Shown: positions 10,272 to 21,688 of the stretch, one piece after another
How the letters are laid out: each line of letters starts with the position of its first letter
How positions within the stretch are numbered: position 1 is the stretch's first letter
Assembly (NCBI GenBank): GCA_022496805.1
Contig: CM040094.1
Coordinates: forward strand, 6,223,501 to 6,287,500
Direction of reading: 5' to 3'
Origin: Pohlia nutans
Taxonomy: Eukaryota > Streptophyta > Bryopsida > Bryales > Mniaceae
DNA length: 64,000 bases
The notes under the pieces: model-generated
Seen by the model: only the letters and a program-made list of their open reading frames with translations
Told to the model about the DNA's origin: nothing
Database searches by the model: none
Made by a program: the position numbers and the translations under genes

Positions 10272-11059
10272 TTAACCCTTAAAGGACAATGCAAGCCTCC
10301 TTGGCTTGGTACTATTTTGGGAAAATCTTGCTCATAACTTTTGCTCCATTGCATCAAATGGGGTTTTTAGAATGCCAAACCAAGCACCTTAACCCCTAAA
10401 AGCCCGAGGGGTATTGGACAAAACATAGATGTGTTATAATATGTGCCTTCCATATGTTTGATGAAGGTTGGTTCAATAGACAAAATGTAGAGTATCATCT
10501 TTACAAATTATCCGTACGGTCAAACTTCCTAAATAATCTTTAGATCATTTTTTAATGAATTTAAAAGCATTAACCTTCGAAAATTTGTATAAATTATAAT
10601 TTTCAATTTTAGAGTTCAAAATTTAGTACGATTGGTTAAAGTTGGACTATCTATCGTAAACTTCAAAAAAGCAAGAGAAACGATGGAGGAATCATCATTA
10701 CTTTCCCCAAATAGCAAATTTTGTAACACTAAGCCAATGTTGAGGTGATCTACTTTGAAAAATTCTCCCGGGTGGAGTTTAACTCGGATTGTCATAATTC
10801 AAATTGGGTTGGAAAGTAGACTTGATGTAGTATTTTAAAATATTTTTTATTTTTTCAAAAAAAGATTTTTTTTGTTACGGGCAGCCCGTTTTTTCCGGGC
10901 AACGACCATAAAATGGTCGCTCGGGAGCTTAGGGGTTAAGAGATCTATACTTCTTTAGAATAGAGCCAAAGTAAGTTAAAAACAAAATCATGCTTGAAAT
11001 GGAGTTTAAAAGAGATTTTGGGTGTGGTATCAAAAAAGCATATGTCCTTTAAGGATTAA
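10272..11059 (+). mobile_element. TTAA MITE family F, copy 1, split by a family-C element
   Basis: The outer element begins TTAACCCTTAAAGGACAATGC and ends ATGTCCTTTAAGGATTAA. Without the inserted element at 10389-10939 it is 241 bp, the same as the uninterrupted copy at 43927-44168. At the junction it reads GCACC-TTAA [insert] TTAA-GAGATCTATA. The intact copy reads GCACCTTAGGGAGATCTATA in the same orientation, so only one four-base site exists without the insert. Confidence 0.82.
10389..10939 (+). mobile_element. TTAA MITE family C, copy 3 (551 bp)
   Basis: It begins TTAACCCCTAAAAGCCCGAGG and ends TCGGGAGCTTAGGGGTTAA. It is nested in a family-F element. The copy at 36460-37010 has the same length and differs at only about 10-11 positions by my reading, so the two come from a recent common source. 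Near the right end lies a GGGCAGCCCG...CGGGCAACGACC stretch capable of folding. Confidence 0.88.
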
Positions 11060-11109
11060 ACAAAAGAAAGTAAAAATGGGTTTTCAGCACCAAGCTCTAG
11101 CACTATCGC

Positions 11110-11345
11110 TTAATCCTTAAAGAACTAAGGATTCATAGTTTAAAATGACAAATTCAATCGATCGTATTGTGACATATATAACATAGATGGGACAAAATTT
11201 TATATCACTGGAATCATTAAAGAACATTATTAATATGTGTTGGTTATAAATAAAGTACAAACTGAACAAAAGGAACTCAATAGAGGACTTACTCAAAAAT
11301 GCTAAAAGAAACATAAGACTCGCATTGGGCTTCTTCAAATTGCAA
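11110..11345 (+). mobile_element. TTAA MITE family G, copy 1, degraded
   Basis: It begins TTAATCCTTAAAGAACTAAGG and carries the family core (TTTAAAATGACAAATTCAATC and a GATGGGACAAAATTTTATATC segment). The right end (TTGGGCTTCTTCAAATTGC) has decayed and no TTAA remains. Confidence 0.65.
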
Positions 11346-11843
11346 GACCCTTCAAGTCAACACTATGGCAATGACGGGCAACCAAGCCTATTTGGGGCCT
11401 CACGAACAACCCTGCACACCATGTCTAATACCGTTCACGCATGAAATATAATTTCTCACGACAAGGAACGAGACAAAGAAAGGTCTGTGGCATGAGGATT
11501 TAGGCTCACAATGTCTTCTAGTCAAGTTAACAATGGCTAAAGTGAATGCCAACAATAAAAAGCTATAACTCTGGAGGCTTGAGCTGAATGGGGAGACACA
11601 ATAAATATGGACGATGAGGCACCCGATTGTTGTCATAGTGGACATGGCTATAATGAAATGGAGTATGGCAGTGCGGCACATTTCCCACCACCAGTTACGG
11701 TACTAATATTGGCGTTGAATTGCTCTTTGCATGCTCAATTGACAGGTTTACATGCCGCAAATTGTAGTGATGCTCTAAAGAATTTGTTGGAAGTAGTTCT
11801 ACTAATTGTGCCTCATAGATGCAGGTAGGAGGTACTACTTTTT
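11346..11843. other. Intergenic stretch, nothing recognised
   Basis: No gene or element could be supported. Overlapping short frames on both strands (11400-11681, 11607-11828) lack any recognisable motif and have no splice context. Confidence 0.45.
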
Positions 11844-12141
11844 CCCCGACTCTAAATCCCCACACCTCCCCTAATATCAATGCAAGCACTATTCATTCAT
11901 CGGCCCCATTTCCTGAAATTTTCATTTTGGTCACAACATGGACTTTTATCCCGCTCTTTTTAGCAATCGTTATGCAAATTTTGGACCTTCGCGTCTAAAT
12001 TAGTCTAGGAGGATCCTCCCGGGAAATTTAAACCATTGGAAGAGGGGTTTATTTTTAAAGTGGCCCCAACATGCACAAAATAGAGGGGAAATCAGTTTGG
12101 TCATCTTGCATTAACGCCGAAAGAGGGATTTAGAATTGAGG
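11844..12141. mobile_element. Inverted-repeat MITE family L, copy 1
   Basis: The left arm (CCCGACTCTAAATCCCC ... ATGCAAGCACTATTC) and right arm (reverse complement CCTCAATTCTAAATCCCTC ... ATGCAAG) pair over about 40 bases. A second copy lies at 58694-58991. Interior landmarks in both include GGCCCCATTTYCT and AGTGG(A)CCCCAACATGCACAAAA. Target duplication and superfamily are not resolved. Confidence 0.62.
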
Positions 12142-12397
12142 CCAGATCGGGGCTATACTAATTATCCCATTTAGTAAACGAGGGTTTAAAAAGTGTGTGG
12201 GAAATTAGTGAAGGTGATACTAAACATCATTATGATGTAAAATTAGCACGATATGAAGATTTCAACCACTTAGTAAAAAATTCAACCCTCACTAATTTTG
12301 AGATTTTGCAAAATAGTGCGTACTTTAAGAATTAGTACCACACGTACTAAATAGAATAATCAGGATACCGTGATGCCTCTTTTTGCAAGTATATTCT

Positions 12398-13625
12398 TTA
12401 ACCTCCAAACATCCTCATTCCTCTCCGAATTTGGAGAATTTCAAAGATGTCTAATAAATGTAACTAAGATGGATATTTAGAACTTCATACATAAATAAAA
12501 GCTGTACATTATGAATATTTTATTCTATCCATATGGTTAGATCTATGATTGTTGTCACCAATACTTTTGTGTAAAATTTGAAACTTTATTTTTTTATTTT
12601 TTTTAATTTTTTTTGTGATATGTGTATGATTTGTACATGAAATTTGTTGTGATTGGTTGAAATGTAATACTCTAAGTGTAGTGATTTTGAGAGATTTTTT
12701 GGTTGCTTAATTTTTACGAGTTGAATTTTTGTAAAGCACTTTAACATTGAATTCTTCGAAATTTTAGATGAATTACAACAACATGATATGAGGCATAAGA
12801 AATTCACAAATCATCCCCTTTCGGATCACACATGCATGAAGCTAACTTCTCATAAAATATATAGCAAAAAAAATCCATGCTACAAAAAGTCAATGACGGA
12901 TGGGACTCTGGGAAGTAACTTCCCAAAGATTACATTGGTGTGCAAAAAAAATATAGGGTCCAAACAATTTGTGGAAGGTAATTTTTATAAATGAATTACA
13001 TTAATCTTAGGATGTTCAAAATTGATTACAAGAATAAATATGAGAATATTATTGAAATATTACCAATTATAGTGAGAATTACATTTAATTTTTAAGGGTA
13101 ATTTTAAATTCCCTTTTTTCACACGTAATACGCGAAAAATACAAAAAGTGACCTCTCGAAGGATGAAAGGGTCTATTCTCTGAAATACATACCAAACCTG
13201 CCTGCTTCTGGTTGCTTTCTAAAGTAGTCACGGGTTTTTACTTCGTGCCAACTCATACCCGAAGTATGGCGTGGAACGCCTCCATTCGCACAACGCCTCC
13301 ACTCGTTACTAAATATAGAGAGGAGAAACCAGTGGAAGAGCACTCCGGTCATTAAAACTACTGCTGATAGGCATTTGTGATTGATTTTCAGCATCAATTT
13401 GTTGTTCCATTGTGCAATCTGCTTGGTAGATTGAGGTATCATGTAATAGAGAATGCATGCGCAAAAAATGGGAGTTGGATCACTTGGTTCACTTACACTT
13501 CGGAAAGAAAAGGGCGTCTCAAAACCACTGCTGACGCCGTAGGTGGTTCATATTTCAGGCCCGGGGAATTGTGTTTGATTTTGTACATCATCCACTTTCT
13601 GTACGGTTGGATGTTTAGGGGTTAA
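12398..13625 (+). mobile_element. Diverged family-A TTAA element, longer subtype
   Basis: It begins TTAACCTCCAAACATCCTC and follows family A to about 12903 (AGTCAATGACGGATGG). The far end, TTGTACATCATCC ... GATGTTTAGGGGTTAA at 13570-13625, matches the family-A terminus. Between them lies about 670 bases not seen in family A. The junction sequence GATTTTGTACATCAT is shared with the long relative at 18648-19728. The join is inferred, not proven. Confidence 0.5.
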
Positions 13626-13680
13626 GTGGGACTTAGTAAAAGAAGCCTAGCTATCAGGAGGCACAACAAAGGTGTCGTAC

Positions 13681-14488
13681 TTAACCCTTTAGTGACCAGA
13701 GTGGTTTTGGAGAAACGACACTTTTTTGGGTGATGTTTTCTTAAAACTCTCACTGTCAAAATTGAAGATACCATTGATAGTATCCCACCGTATGAATGTA
13801 AGCATAGCTTAATGAAACACGCATCGGTTAAATCTTGGTACGATCGGACCGTTGGATTGAAAGATTATAGTATGTCTTTGAACCGTATGATGCACACTCA
13901 AAAATGAGATTTTGGGGGGTGTGTGACTTCAAGGTTAAATAGAATTTGGGTTAAATTTTCAAAAATAAAAGTGAAGATGTTCAGCAATGGCGTGTATCAA
14001 CACCTCTCCATTGCAATCTTTTATGTCAAGAACGGACTCATACATAATTATTGTGGATTTTATAAGTGAGAGTGACTTATCTATGTATTGTTTAGGACAA
14101 AATTTATACGTTCAAATAAGAAAGGAGTTGGTAAATTGATCCTGATCGGACTATATACACTAATGGACCATGAACAAGAGAACACAATTCAAAAAACAAT
14201 ACAACAAAAGAAACTTCCAAACACAAGAAATACAACATAGTACATATGTTGTATTTGTAAGTATTTGATGTATTTTGAGGTATTTGCAGTATTTTGGTGT
14301 TTTGAACGTAAGTATTTGGATAGCTAAGAAAGTCAGATTCCAAAATTTCTTTTTGCATCATTTGCAGAATCAAAAGTTACACATCTGAACTTCACACACC
14401 GGACAGAGATGGTTTATAGATTTTCCAGGATTTCATTTTTTAGTGATCTAGTGACCACTTAGTGGTTACCTGGGCACTAAAGGGTTAA
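13681..14488 (+). mobile_element. TTAA MITE family B, copy 2 (808 bp)
   Basis: It begins TTAACCCTTTAGTGACCAGAG and ends CTGGGCACTAAAGGGTTAA. The TTAACCCTTTAGTG terminus closely resembles animal piggyBac-type ends of the form TTAACCCTTTGC (recalled, not searched). The interior is non-coding. Confidence 0.85.
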
Positions 14489-14901
14489 CTTACATCCGAT
14501 TGAAATGCAATGGTTACAATTGGAGAAATGGTCCAATGAACGTTCAGTTGTCCTGTTTACTGCAACAGTGATGTCATTGCTGTGCATAAGCACCACCACA
14601 TAATTCTTCACAAGACTGACGTTGTAAAAAATCTTGCCCTGGCTCTTTCAGGGATAACTCTTCAATCAGCTGCGGGTTGCACCCTTTTCTTCTCGTGAAG
14701 AACCATGTGAGTGCACAACAAGGGTTTTAATTGGAGTGTTTTTGTACAAAGTACACAAGGGCTATCTACTGTATAGTATTAAGCCCTTGTGGACGAGCAA
14801 TGCCTGGCATGACCGTTTTAACTTCGGAACTGCCTTGGGGAGCATTCATGTGTGCACTCCTATGCGTCGTGTAATAGATTGACCGTGCATGTAAAACATA
14901 T
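14489..14901. other. Intergenic stretch, nothing recognised
   Basis: No coding region or element boundary could be supported in this unique-looking sequence. Confidence 0.4.
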
Positions 14902-15730
14902 ACTGTAGTTTACTAGCAGGTTCGGCACCTTAAAATAGCATATTACTAATTTCAGCAATTTTCTGCTTTAATTTTTTATAATTTGGCTTATTGTCAAGTC
15001 CAACTCTTTTACATTGGTTGACATGCAAGATTTGAGTCTAGAGTGGTGAGAATGCTCTGTGCTTTACACAAGTGGAGTGGAGTTGTATCCAACAATGCAT
15101 ATGGGATATGTGAACTTTGAGGTGAAGCACCTAGTTAGTCTTTATTTTTATAACACGCATAACTTTTGCATAAAGTCTTCAAATGACAAAAAATTTGTTG
15201 GAGGTGAAAGATTACTTGATTTCTAAACTTTTCTTAGACCAAACAAATTTCAAAAAGGTTGATCTTCTATGCACAAATGAGCTCCAAAAAAACTGTTATG
15301 AACACATTTTAATTTTTTGACCTTTACATGGCTGCAATGTTTTGTCCATATCTTTTGCATAAAAACTTATTTTGACACAAAACGTGTTGGAGGTGGAAGA
15401 AGACTTGATTTCTCAACTTTTGTTAGTTAGACACAATTCCATAAAACTTCATCTTCTATGCTCAATTGGACTCCAAAATCTGTGTACAACACATTTGAAA
15501 AGCCTTGATTACAAAATGAGCACCTTCTCTCCATTTAAAATCTCACACAAGCCTCCCAACTAAGTTAAAACCCAATGGAAAGTAAAAAGTTCTCACTTTT
15601 CGGCAATTTTGAATTATAAATTATTTAATATTTGGCAAAAGATGCCAATAATTTCCCAAAATTTTAGGCATCTAATCTCGCATCTAATTTTAGAATTATT
15701 TTCTGCCGAATCTGCTAGTAAACTACGGTA
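14902..15730. mobile_element. Inverted-repeat MITE family T, copy 1, with internal duplication
   Basis: The left terminus CTGTAGTTTACTAGCAGG then TTCGGCAC pairs with the right terminus (reverse complement CCGTAGTTTACTAGCAGA then TTCGGCA). TATA flanks both sides, consistent with a TA or TATA target duplication. A roughly 150-base segment is tandemly duplicated inside it (15162-15310 and 15344-15490; both contain TTTTGCATAAA, GTTGGAGGTG and ATCTTCTATGC). The element at 48229-48504 has related termini. Confidence 0.68.
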
Positions 15731-15784
15731 TATGGGATTTTTAGACAAAGTTGTTCATGATTTTAAAAATGATGCACCTCTGAA

Positions 15785-16361
15785 TTAACTCCTAAATGTC
15801 CTCACCTATGTCCAGTTTCGGCAGTTTTGCAAAGATGCATAATAAAATGCAACTAACATGAATATTTGAAACTCGATGTATGGATAAAAGTTATACATTT
15901 TGAAATTTAGATTCAATCTATACGGTTGGATCTTTGATTGCTATCACTAATATTTTTTTTGTAAATTTTGAAACATAAAATAAAAAATTATTTTGTAATT
16001 CAATTACAAATAAGATATTGATAGTATGGGGATGAAATTTGTTGTGATGGGTTATAATGTAGTACTCTAGGTGTAGTGATTTTTAGAGATTTTTTGGATG
16101 ATTGATAACATGAGTTTATTTTCTTAAGAACACTTTTAGACTCAAATCTTCAAAATTTTGGGTGAAACACTACAACATGAAATGAGACATAATTTTTTCA
16201 AAAATTGTTTCCTTTTTGATTGGATCACACATACATGAAGCTAACTTCCCATAAAAAATTTAGTAAAAAATTCACACTACTAAAAGTGCATGATAGATGA
16301 GAAACTGGGGATGAAATCTATACATCATGCAAATATGCATGGTTGGGCAGTTAGGGGTTAA
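15785..16361 (+). mobile_element. TTAA MITE family A, copy 4 (577 bp)
   Basis: It begins TTAACTCCTAAATGTCCTCACC and ends GGTTGGGCAGTTAGGGGTTAA. It has the same length as the copy at 2782 and few internal differences. Confidence 0.85.
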
Positions 16362-16399
16362 CCAAGCCTACAACACGTGGCCGAGACTTCGTTCATGCC

Positions 16400-16700
16400 A
16401 TGTTGGCTCTCAAAGGACAATGCAAGCCCCATGGACATGATATTATTTTGGGAGAATCTTGCTCATGACTTCTACTATGTTGCACCATATAGGGTTTTTA
16501 AAATGCCAATCCAAACACTTTTGAGGGATCTATATTCCTTTTAAATAGAACAAAAGTAAATTAATATGAGAATTATGCTTAATTGGAGTTTAAAAGAGAT
16601 TTTGGGTGTGAAATTGGAAAAGCATATGTCCTAAACCCTTAAAGGACATATGTAGGAATTGGAAAAGCATATGTCCTTTAAAAGCATATTCCTAACCAAA
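16400..16700 (+). mobile_element. Degraded TTAA MITE family F, copy 3
   Basis: Family F sequence runs from CTCAAAGGACAATGCAAGCC to GAAAAGCATATGTCC, with both TTAA ends lost. The site that holds a family-C insert in the copy at 10272 is empty here (CCAAACACTTTTGAGGGATC). The end region is locally duplicated, with AAAGCATATGTCCT appearing twice. Confidence 0.6.
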
Positions 16701-16708
16701 AGCACAAA

Positions 16709-18233
16709 TTAACCCTTGAACGCGCTGTCGTCCATATACTGGACGACGAACAGATTCAACCTGTTCGGATCTCATCCAGATTTGAGAATCTTCATCCACC
16801 AAAATTAATCTTGGTTCTTGTGCAAGTTCACTATTCTTTGAACGGTTTGGATCTTCAAAATAGGTTATTATTATTTTTGTTAACCCCTAAACGCCCCAGC
16901 CTATTTTTAGCCAAAAAACACATTTTCAAAAAAAGTCTCATAGATGGAAATGAAGGTAAGTTATTTAGATCTCAACCGTACAATCTTGTAGTAGACTTAA
17001 TGTAGGTCATGTGGATCAAATTTTGAGTCGTGAGGCCTCATAGATTGCGAGATCATAACATATTAGTACTCAAAACTGATCACAAAATTTCATCATTTTC
17101 ACTTTGAAGTGAAAATGCTACCAATAGACACCTTCCAATGAAAAAATCACCAACTAGAAAGTTTTCTACCTTCATCTCAATAACACCCTTGAACAAAAAA
17201 AAACCATGAAAAAATTTTCTTTACGCAAATAATGGCCTTGCAGTGGTGAAAAATGCCTCAAAATTTACAAAGGAAAAACAATTCAAATCTAAACCCCTTG
17301 CACGAGAATGATTGCCATGAATTCCTCACACCTTGGATGGGATTAAGGTTTCTACCACGTAAACATGACTTAGGTTGGAATCCAACCCAACAAACAAAGT
17401 TGAAATCCAACGGTGGATGAAGGAGATCTAGCTCCTCAAAATTCATCCATTTTGTCAATTTTTTCATTGTAGAAACATCGTAGCAAATCCAATACTAGAA
17501 TCATTTGGATAAAAAATCTTTCAACTAGAAAGTTGTTGGAATTCATCTTAAGATGATGATTATGCAAAAAAAATACATGTACAACTATTTTTGATTTCAC
17601 ATAATTGGCTTGCAATGGTAAAACATGTCTAAAGTTTGAAAACCCAAAAACAAAAGCTGCATTCACTAAAATGCATGCCATTATTTCATACTTCATTTTA
17701 TGGGTCTGCAAATTTTACCACACAAACTAGACTTGATTTGGGACCCAACCCAAGTGATTTCATCCAAAACGGACTCCGGATGAAGAAGTTATGGCTCTTC
17801 AAAGTTGCTGCTTGTCATCCAAAATGTCGTTTTTCGACATTCGGCGCGTTTAGGGGTTAAAATAGCACAATCGATTTATGTCAAGTTTCATTCTTAGTTC
17901 AAAAAGTGAGACCTCAAACATGATTTTTCAAAATAGTTAGAATCAAATAATGGAAACCATACCATCTCGTAGGGCATGTTATTCCAATTTCATCACAATT
18001 TTTTGAAATTTTTTTGTGTTGATTTGGGATTTTTAATTGAATTTCTAAAGAAAACCTTTCAAAATTAAATAAAAACTTTTAATAAAAAATATGATGAATC
18101 CAACCGTACAGATGTGATCTTTACATTGACATTTACAAGTTTTCTTTGTACATCTACTCCATTTTAGAGTTTTATCAAACATTTTATAGTGCATCTTTGA
18201 AAACAGAGTTGAATTGGGACCTTAAAGGGTTAA
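16709..18233 (+). mobile_element. TTAA MITE family E, copy 2, split by a family-H element
   Basis: It begins TTAACCCTTGAACGCGCTG and ends GGACCTTAAAGGGTTAA. The subterminal palindrome reads CGTCCATATACTGGACG at 16729-16745. Removing the nested element at 16880-17860 with one TTAA leaves 548 bp, identical in length to the copy at 44431-44978, which has no insertion at the corresponding place. Confidence 0.83.
16880..17860 (+). mobile_element. TTAA MITE family H (981 bp)
   Basis: It begins TTAACCCCTAAACGCCCCAG and ends with the reverse complement of TTAACCCCTAAACGCGCCG, giving 15 matching terminal bases. It is the longest of the TTAA elements here. Two halves share a motif (CAACTAGAAAGTT) around 17150 and 17525. 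Stop codons in all frames exclude a transposase. Confidence 0.82.
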
Positions 18234-18647
18234 AAGCAATATTTACTGCAAGATATAAAAAGAAATGCCAAAGGAATCAAGATAGAAAATGACCAAGTAA
18301 AAACGAAATGTGAACTGAAAAAATTATTTCGGCAATAGTGTGAACTGCCCCTAAGAGTATTGTAGAGGTAATTGGTGATTTTTTAAAATTTATTTTTTGC
18401 ATCAAATGAACATTTATTCCATTGAGTAATTGCTGATCTTTCAATGCTGCATTTGCAAACCATTTAGAAGGGAAAGCATGAAAATGTTGATAATTTCCCG
18501 AGGTGTCATTAAATTGTGAGTACATGATTATGCAGCTTTCTGGCAAGGAGTGAGTTCAAAGGTTGGGAAAGCTGTCAATGCATGATTCTGTGCGTTCGCA
18601 ATAACAGAGGTGGTAGGTTATCAGTTCAAAGCTCCAATCACACTGCT

Positions 18648-19728
18648 TTAACCCCTAAAGGTCCGTAAATAGACAGAGTGTCAAGAAGAAGTGTAATTCT
18701 AGCCTGAGAAATGATATTCACCAAAATTCACCATTGAATAGTGTTTATATCTGCAATGCATTGGGTTGTGCATGATATTGAAAGAATTGACCATTTGACT
18801 TACAAGATTATAATGTTCAAAGTTTACGTTCAACTTTTTTGGACCCGTCTAGATAGTGAACGATGTACATAATCAAACACAATTTTCTCATCTGTCATTG
18901 ACTTTTTGTAGCATTGATTTTTTTAGTATATATTTTATAAGAAGTTAGCTTCATGCATGTGTGATCCGATTAGAAAGGGGATGATTTGTGAAAATTTTAT
19001 GCCTCATTTCATGTTGTAGTGATTCACCTAAAAGTTCAAAGATTTTAGTATTGAAGTGCTCTTAAAAAAGTCAACTCATAACATTTAGCAACAAAAAGAT
19101 CTTCAAAAGTCACTACAATTAGAATATTACATTTCAACGAATCACAACAAATTTCATGTTCAAATTGTCAATATCTTATTCGTAATCAAATTACAAAAGA
19201 ATTTTAAATTTCAAGTTTCAAATTTTATACAAAATATTGGTGATAGCAATCGCAAATCTAACCATATGAATAGAATCTAAATTTGATAACGTACAACTTT
19301 AATTCATACATTAAGTGCAAAATATCTTTTTAGGTTGCATTTATTGATGGACCTTTGCAAAACTGCCGAATTTGGAGTAAGGTGAGAATGTTTAGAGCAT
19401 CCCCACTCGTACACGCCAGAGATGACTCGCTCAAATTATTCATTACCATTTGGAGGGCCCTTGCACTCACACTCCCCCACCCTTGGAGGGCCCTCACACA
19501 TCAAAAGTGCACATTAAATATTCAATGGACCCATCACAAGTAGAATGTGGGGATTTAGTCAACTAATTAGTGATTTAGTCAACTGAATAGTGATTTGGAG
19601 GGCCATTTCTTGACACGCTAGGAGGGAGGGCCCTGAGCCATTTTGGGAGGGCCCTGAGCACTTTTCATTTACTTCTTGACTGCCAGGGCCCTGGGAGGGC
19701 CTGCGGTGGAGCTGCTCTTAGGGGTTAA
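18648..19728 (-). mobile_element. Long family-A TTAA element, reversed, host of a Harbinger-like MITE
   Basis: It begins TTAACCCCTAAAGGTCCG. From 18880 it is the reverse complement of family A (TTAGCTTCATGCATGTGTGATC and onward to TTGCAAAACTGCCGAATTTGG). Its right terminus reads GAATGTTTA [insert] TTAGGGGTTAA, so removing the insert restores GAATGTTTAGGGGTTAA. The last TTAA is shared with the family-B element that follows. Confidence 0.72.
19395..19717 (+). mobile_element. Harbinger-like MITE family S, complete copy (323 bp)
   Basis: The termini are GAGCATCCCCAC and, in reverse complement, GAGCAGCTCCAC, with TTA on both sides (19392-19394 and 19718-19720). The interior repeats GGAGGGCCCT-like blocks six times. 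It is inserted in the terminal repeat of a family-A TTAA element. TTA duplication and termini fit PIF/Harbinger. Confidence 0.75.
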
Positions 19729-20535
19729 CCCTTTAGTGCCTAGGGTACTGTAGCTCAGAGCCCTGGATTTCAGTAGATTTTTCCACTGTGGTTGAGACTA
19801 CGAAAAATAGAATGAGTTAAATTAGAAAGTAACCGTACAATTCTATTCTCAACTCGAGAGCACATATTTTATCAAAATTTGAGAATCATCCGATGGTGGG
19901 ATCGGAAGATTATAGTATGTATTTGAACTGTATAATGCACGCTCAAAAACGAGATTTTGGGGGGTGTGTGACTTCAAAGTTAAATAGAATTTGAGGTAAA
20001 TTTTCAAAAATAAAAGCAAAGAAGTTCAGCTATGCCCTATGTCAACACCTCTCCGTTGCAATCTTTCATATCAAAAATAGACTCACACATAATTATTGTG
20101 AGATTTATAAGTGAAAGTGACTTGTCCATGTACGGTTTAGGACAAAATTTTATACGTTGAAAATAGACAGGAGTGGGTGCATTAGTCAAGATCGGATTAC
20201 ACACACTAATGGAAGATGAAGAAGAGAACACAATCCAAAAAAATAAAACAAGATAACAAACTTCCAAGCACAAGAAATACTACACAGTACATATGTTGTA
20301 TTTGTAAGTATTTACTGTATTTTCAAGTATTTGCAGTATTTTCGCGTTTTGTTGATAGGTATTTTGATAGTTGTACAATTCCAAATTGAAAATTTCTTTT
20401 TCTGGAAGGTGCGTAATGTATGTGGGCAAATCTGAACTTCAAAACTGAAGTTCCAATTCTTCACGGATTCTCTGCTATTTGCATTTCGGACGCTGTAGTG
20501 ACCATAATGTGGTCAGCTAGGCACTAAAGGGTTAA
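19725..20535 (+). mobile_element. TTAA MITE family B, copy 4 (811 bp)
   Basis: It begins TTAACCCTTTAGTGCCTAGG and ends GCTAGGCACTAAAGGGTTAA. This gives the longest clean terminal inverted repeat of the family: 20 bases, TTAACCCTTTAGTGCCTAG with its mirror. Copies at 7170, 13681 and 48954 are more diverged. Confidence 0.87.
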
Positions 20536-21146
20536 TACGAGCTTCTCTAAAATGACATTCTAAAATATCCTACACACTTGTCATAGTATCACCGTCTAAA
20601 ACACACTTGTCACATTCAAACGAAGCAGTAGTCATTTTTTGGGACCCAGGCAGTCAGGTCGGGGTGTACAGTACGGTATTGAAGCACATGATTTTCAGCA
20701 CTCTGTATGTGCATGTACATTTATAATTTAACTTACATCAGAGGTTTCTTTCACAACCGGCGCAATGTAGTTATCATGCATTTCAGAAAGTGGGTGTGCT
20801 CTCAAATGTTTTTGAATGTATCTGTTGACAGAGAGAGTGTGCCGGCTGTAATAAGTTTTTGTAGTCGGTTGTCAGCATTTGGGAAAAAAATCTTTAGGAA
20901 ATTGTTTTTTAAAATAAAATCTATTTGGTATGGTGAAAAATAGATTCTTGATGAAGATTAATAGAATCTGGTATTTTTTGGAAAGGATTTTTTCAAAAAG
21001 TTTAATCATTTAGCATAAGATGCCAACCCTCACAGTCGGGGTACCGTATTCCAAAGTGCTAGTGGAGATGTTCTTACCTATGGTGGAGGCACCTTGAACC
21101 ACCCGCCCGCCATTTTGGCCCCTATAGGTGCTCCTAGCTACTGCTA
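20536..21146. other. Intergenic stretch with fragments of MITE ends
   Basis: No gene is visible. GGTCGGGGTGTACAGTACGG (20657-20676) and GTCGGGGTACCGTATTCC (21038-21055) resemble family-T ends. AGTGCTAGTGGAGATGTTCT (21057-21076) resembles a family-S end. No complete element could be bounded. Confidence 0.4.
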
Positions 21147-21242
21147 CTCAAGGAACCTAAATCCAATCACTTGTCATTCTCAATGAACCTAAAACCAACC
21201 ACTTTTCATCGTCAAGGAACCTAGAACCAATCACTTGTTATT
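21147..21242. repeat. Three tandem 32-bp repeats
   Basis: The unit (C/G)TCAAGGAACCTA-AACCAATCAC, followed by TTGTCATT, occurs three times without gaps at 21147, 21179 and 21211, with 3-5 differences between units. It lies downstream of the kinase gene. Confidence 0.8.
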
Positions 21243-21688
21243 CAACCATGAGGATTCTATAAGTGAAAGTATTAGAGTATTTAGGATGCAATTCATGATA
21301 CATTGTATTGAATGTATATGGCACAAATGAGGTATAAATAGCTCTTTTCACTTTCCAAATTCATATAAATTACATATTAAATAAGAAAATAAGTCATTTG
21401 TCTAATCGATAGGTCATTTTGCTATCCCTATTGTAATCAACTAGGTAACATTTTTGACAATTCTACAAATGATAAGTTCACGGCAAAAAATACTTGAAAA
21501 TAATAGCCTCCTTTTTATTACAAACTAACATTTAAATTTACATTCATTTCACACATGATAGACAAACCGATCTTCATATTACTTAGTATACAAAATATAG
21601 ATTACCTTTAGTTCCTTTCCAAGGTGAGGCAAAAACATGCCGGCATTGCGGTTATAAAGATAGGTCACATTTTTGAATTGTGACGTTC

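Noticed and set aside
13173..13625. Small genes within the long family-A relic
   Set aside because: Overlapping frames on both strands have no recognisable domain and end at the element terminus, so repeat sequence is the simpler explanation.
14150..14373. Small membrane-protein-like frames (also at 7480-7746 and 20037-20273)
   Set aside because: All lie inside family-B elements at the same position on the minus strand, start and end differently, and reflect AT-rich repeat sequence rather than a conserved product.
16880..17860. Autonomous TTAA transposon encoding a transposase
   Set aside because: Even the longest element has no reading frame above about 90 codons and no DDE-type motif.
21147..21242. 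CRISPR-like array of 32-bp units
   Set aside because: Three units are directly adjacent with no spacers, in a eukaryotic context.
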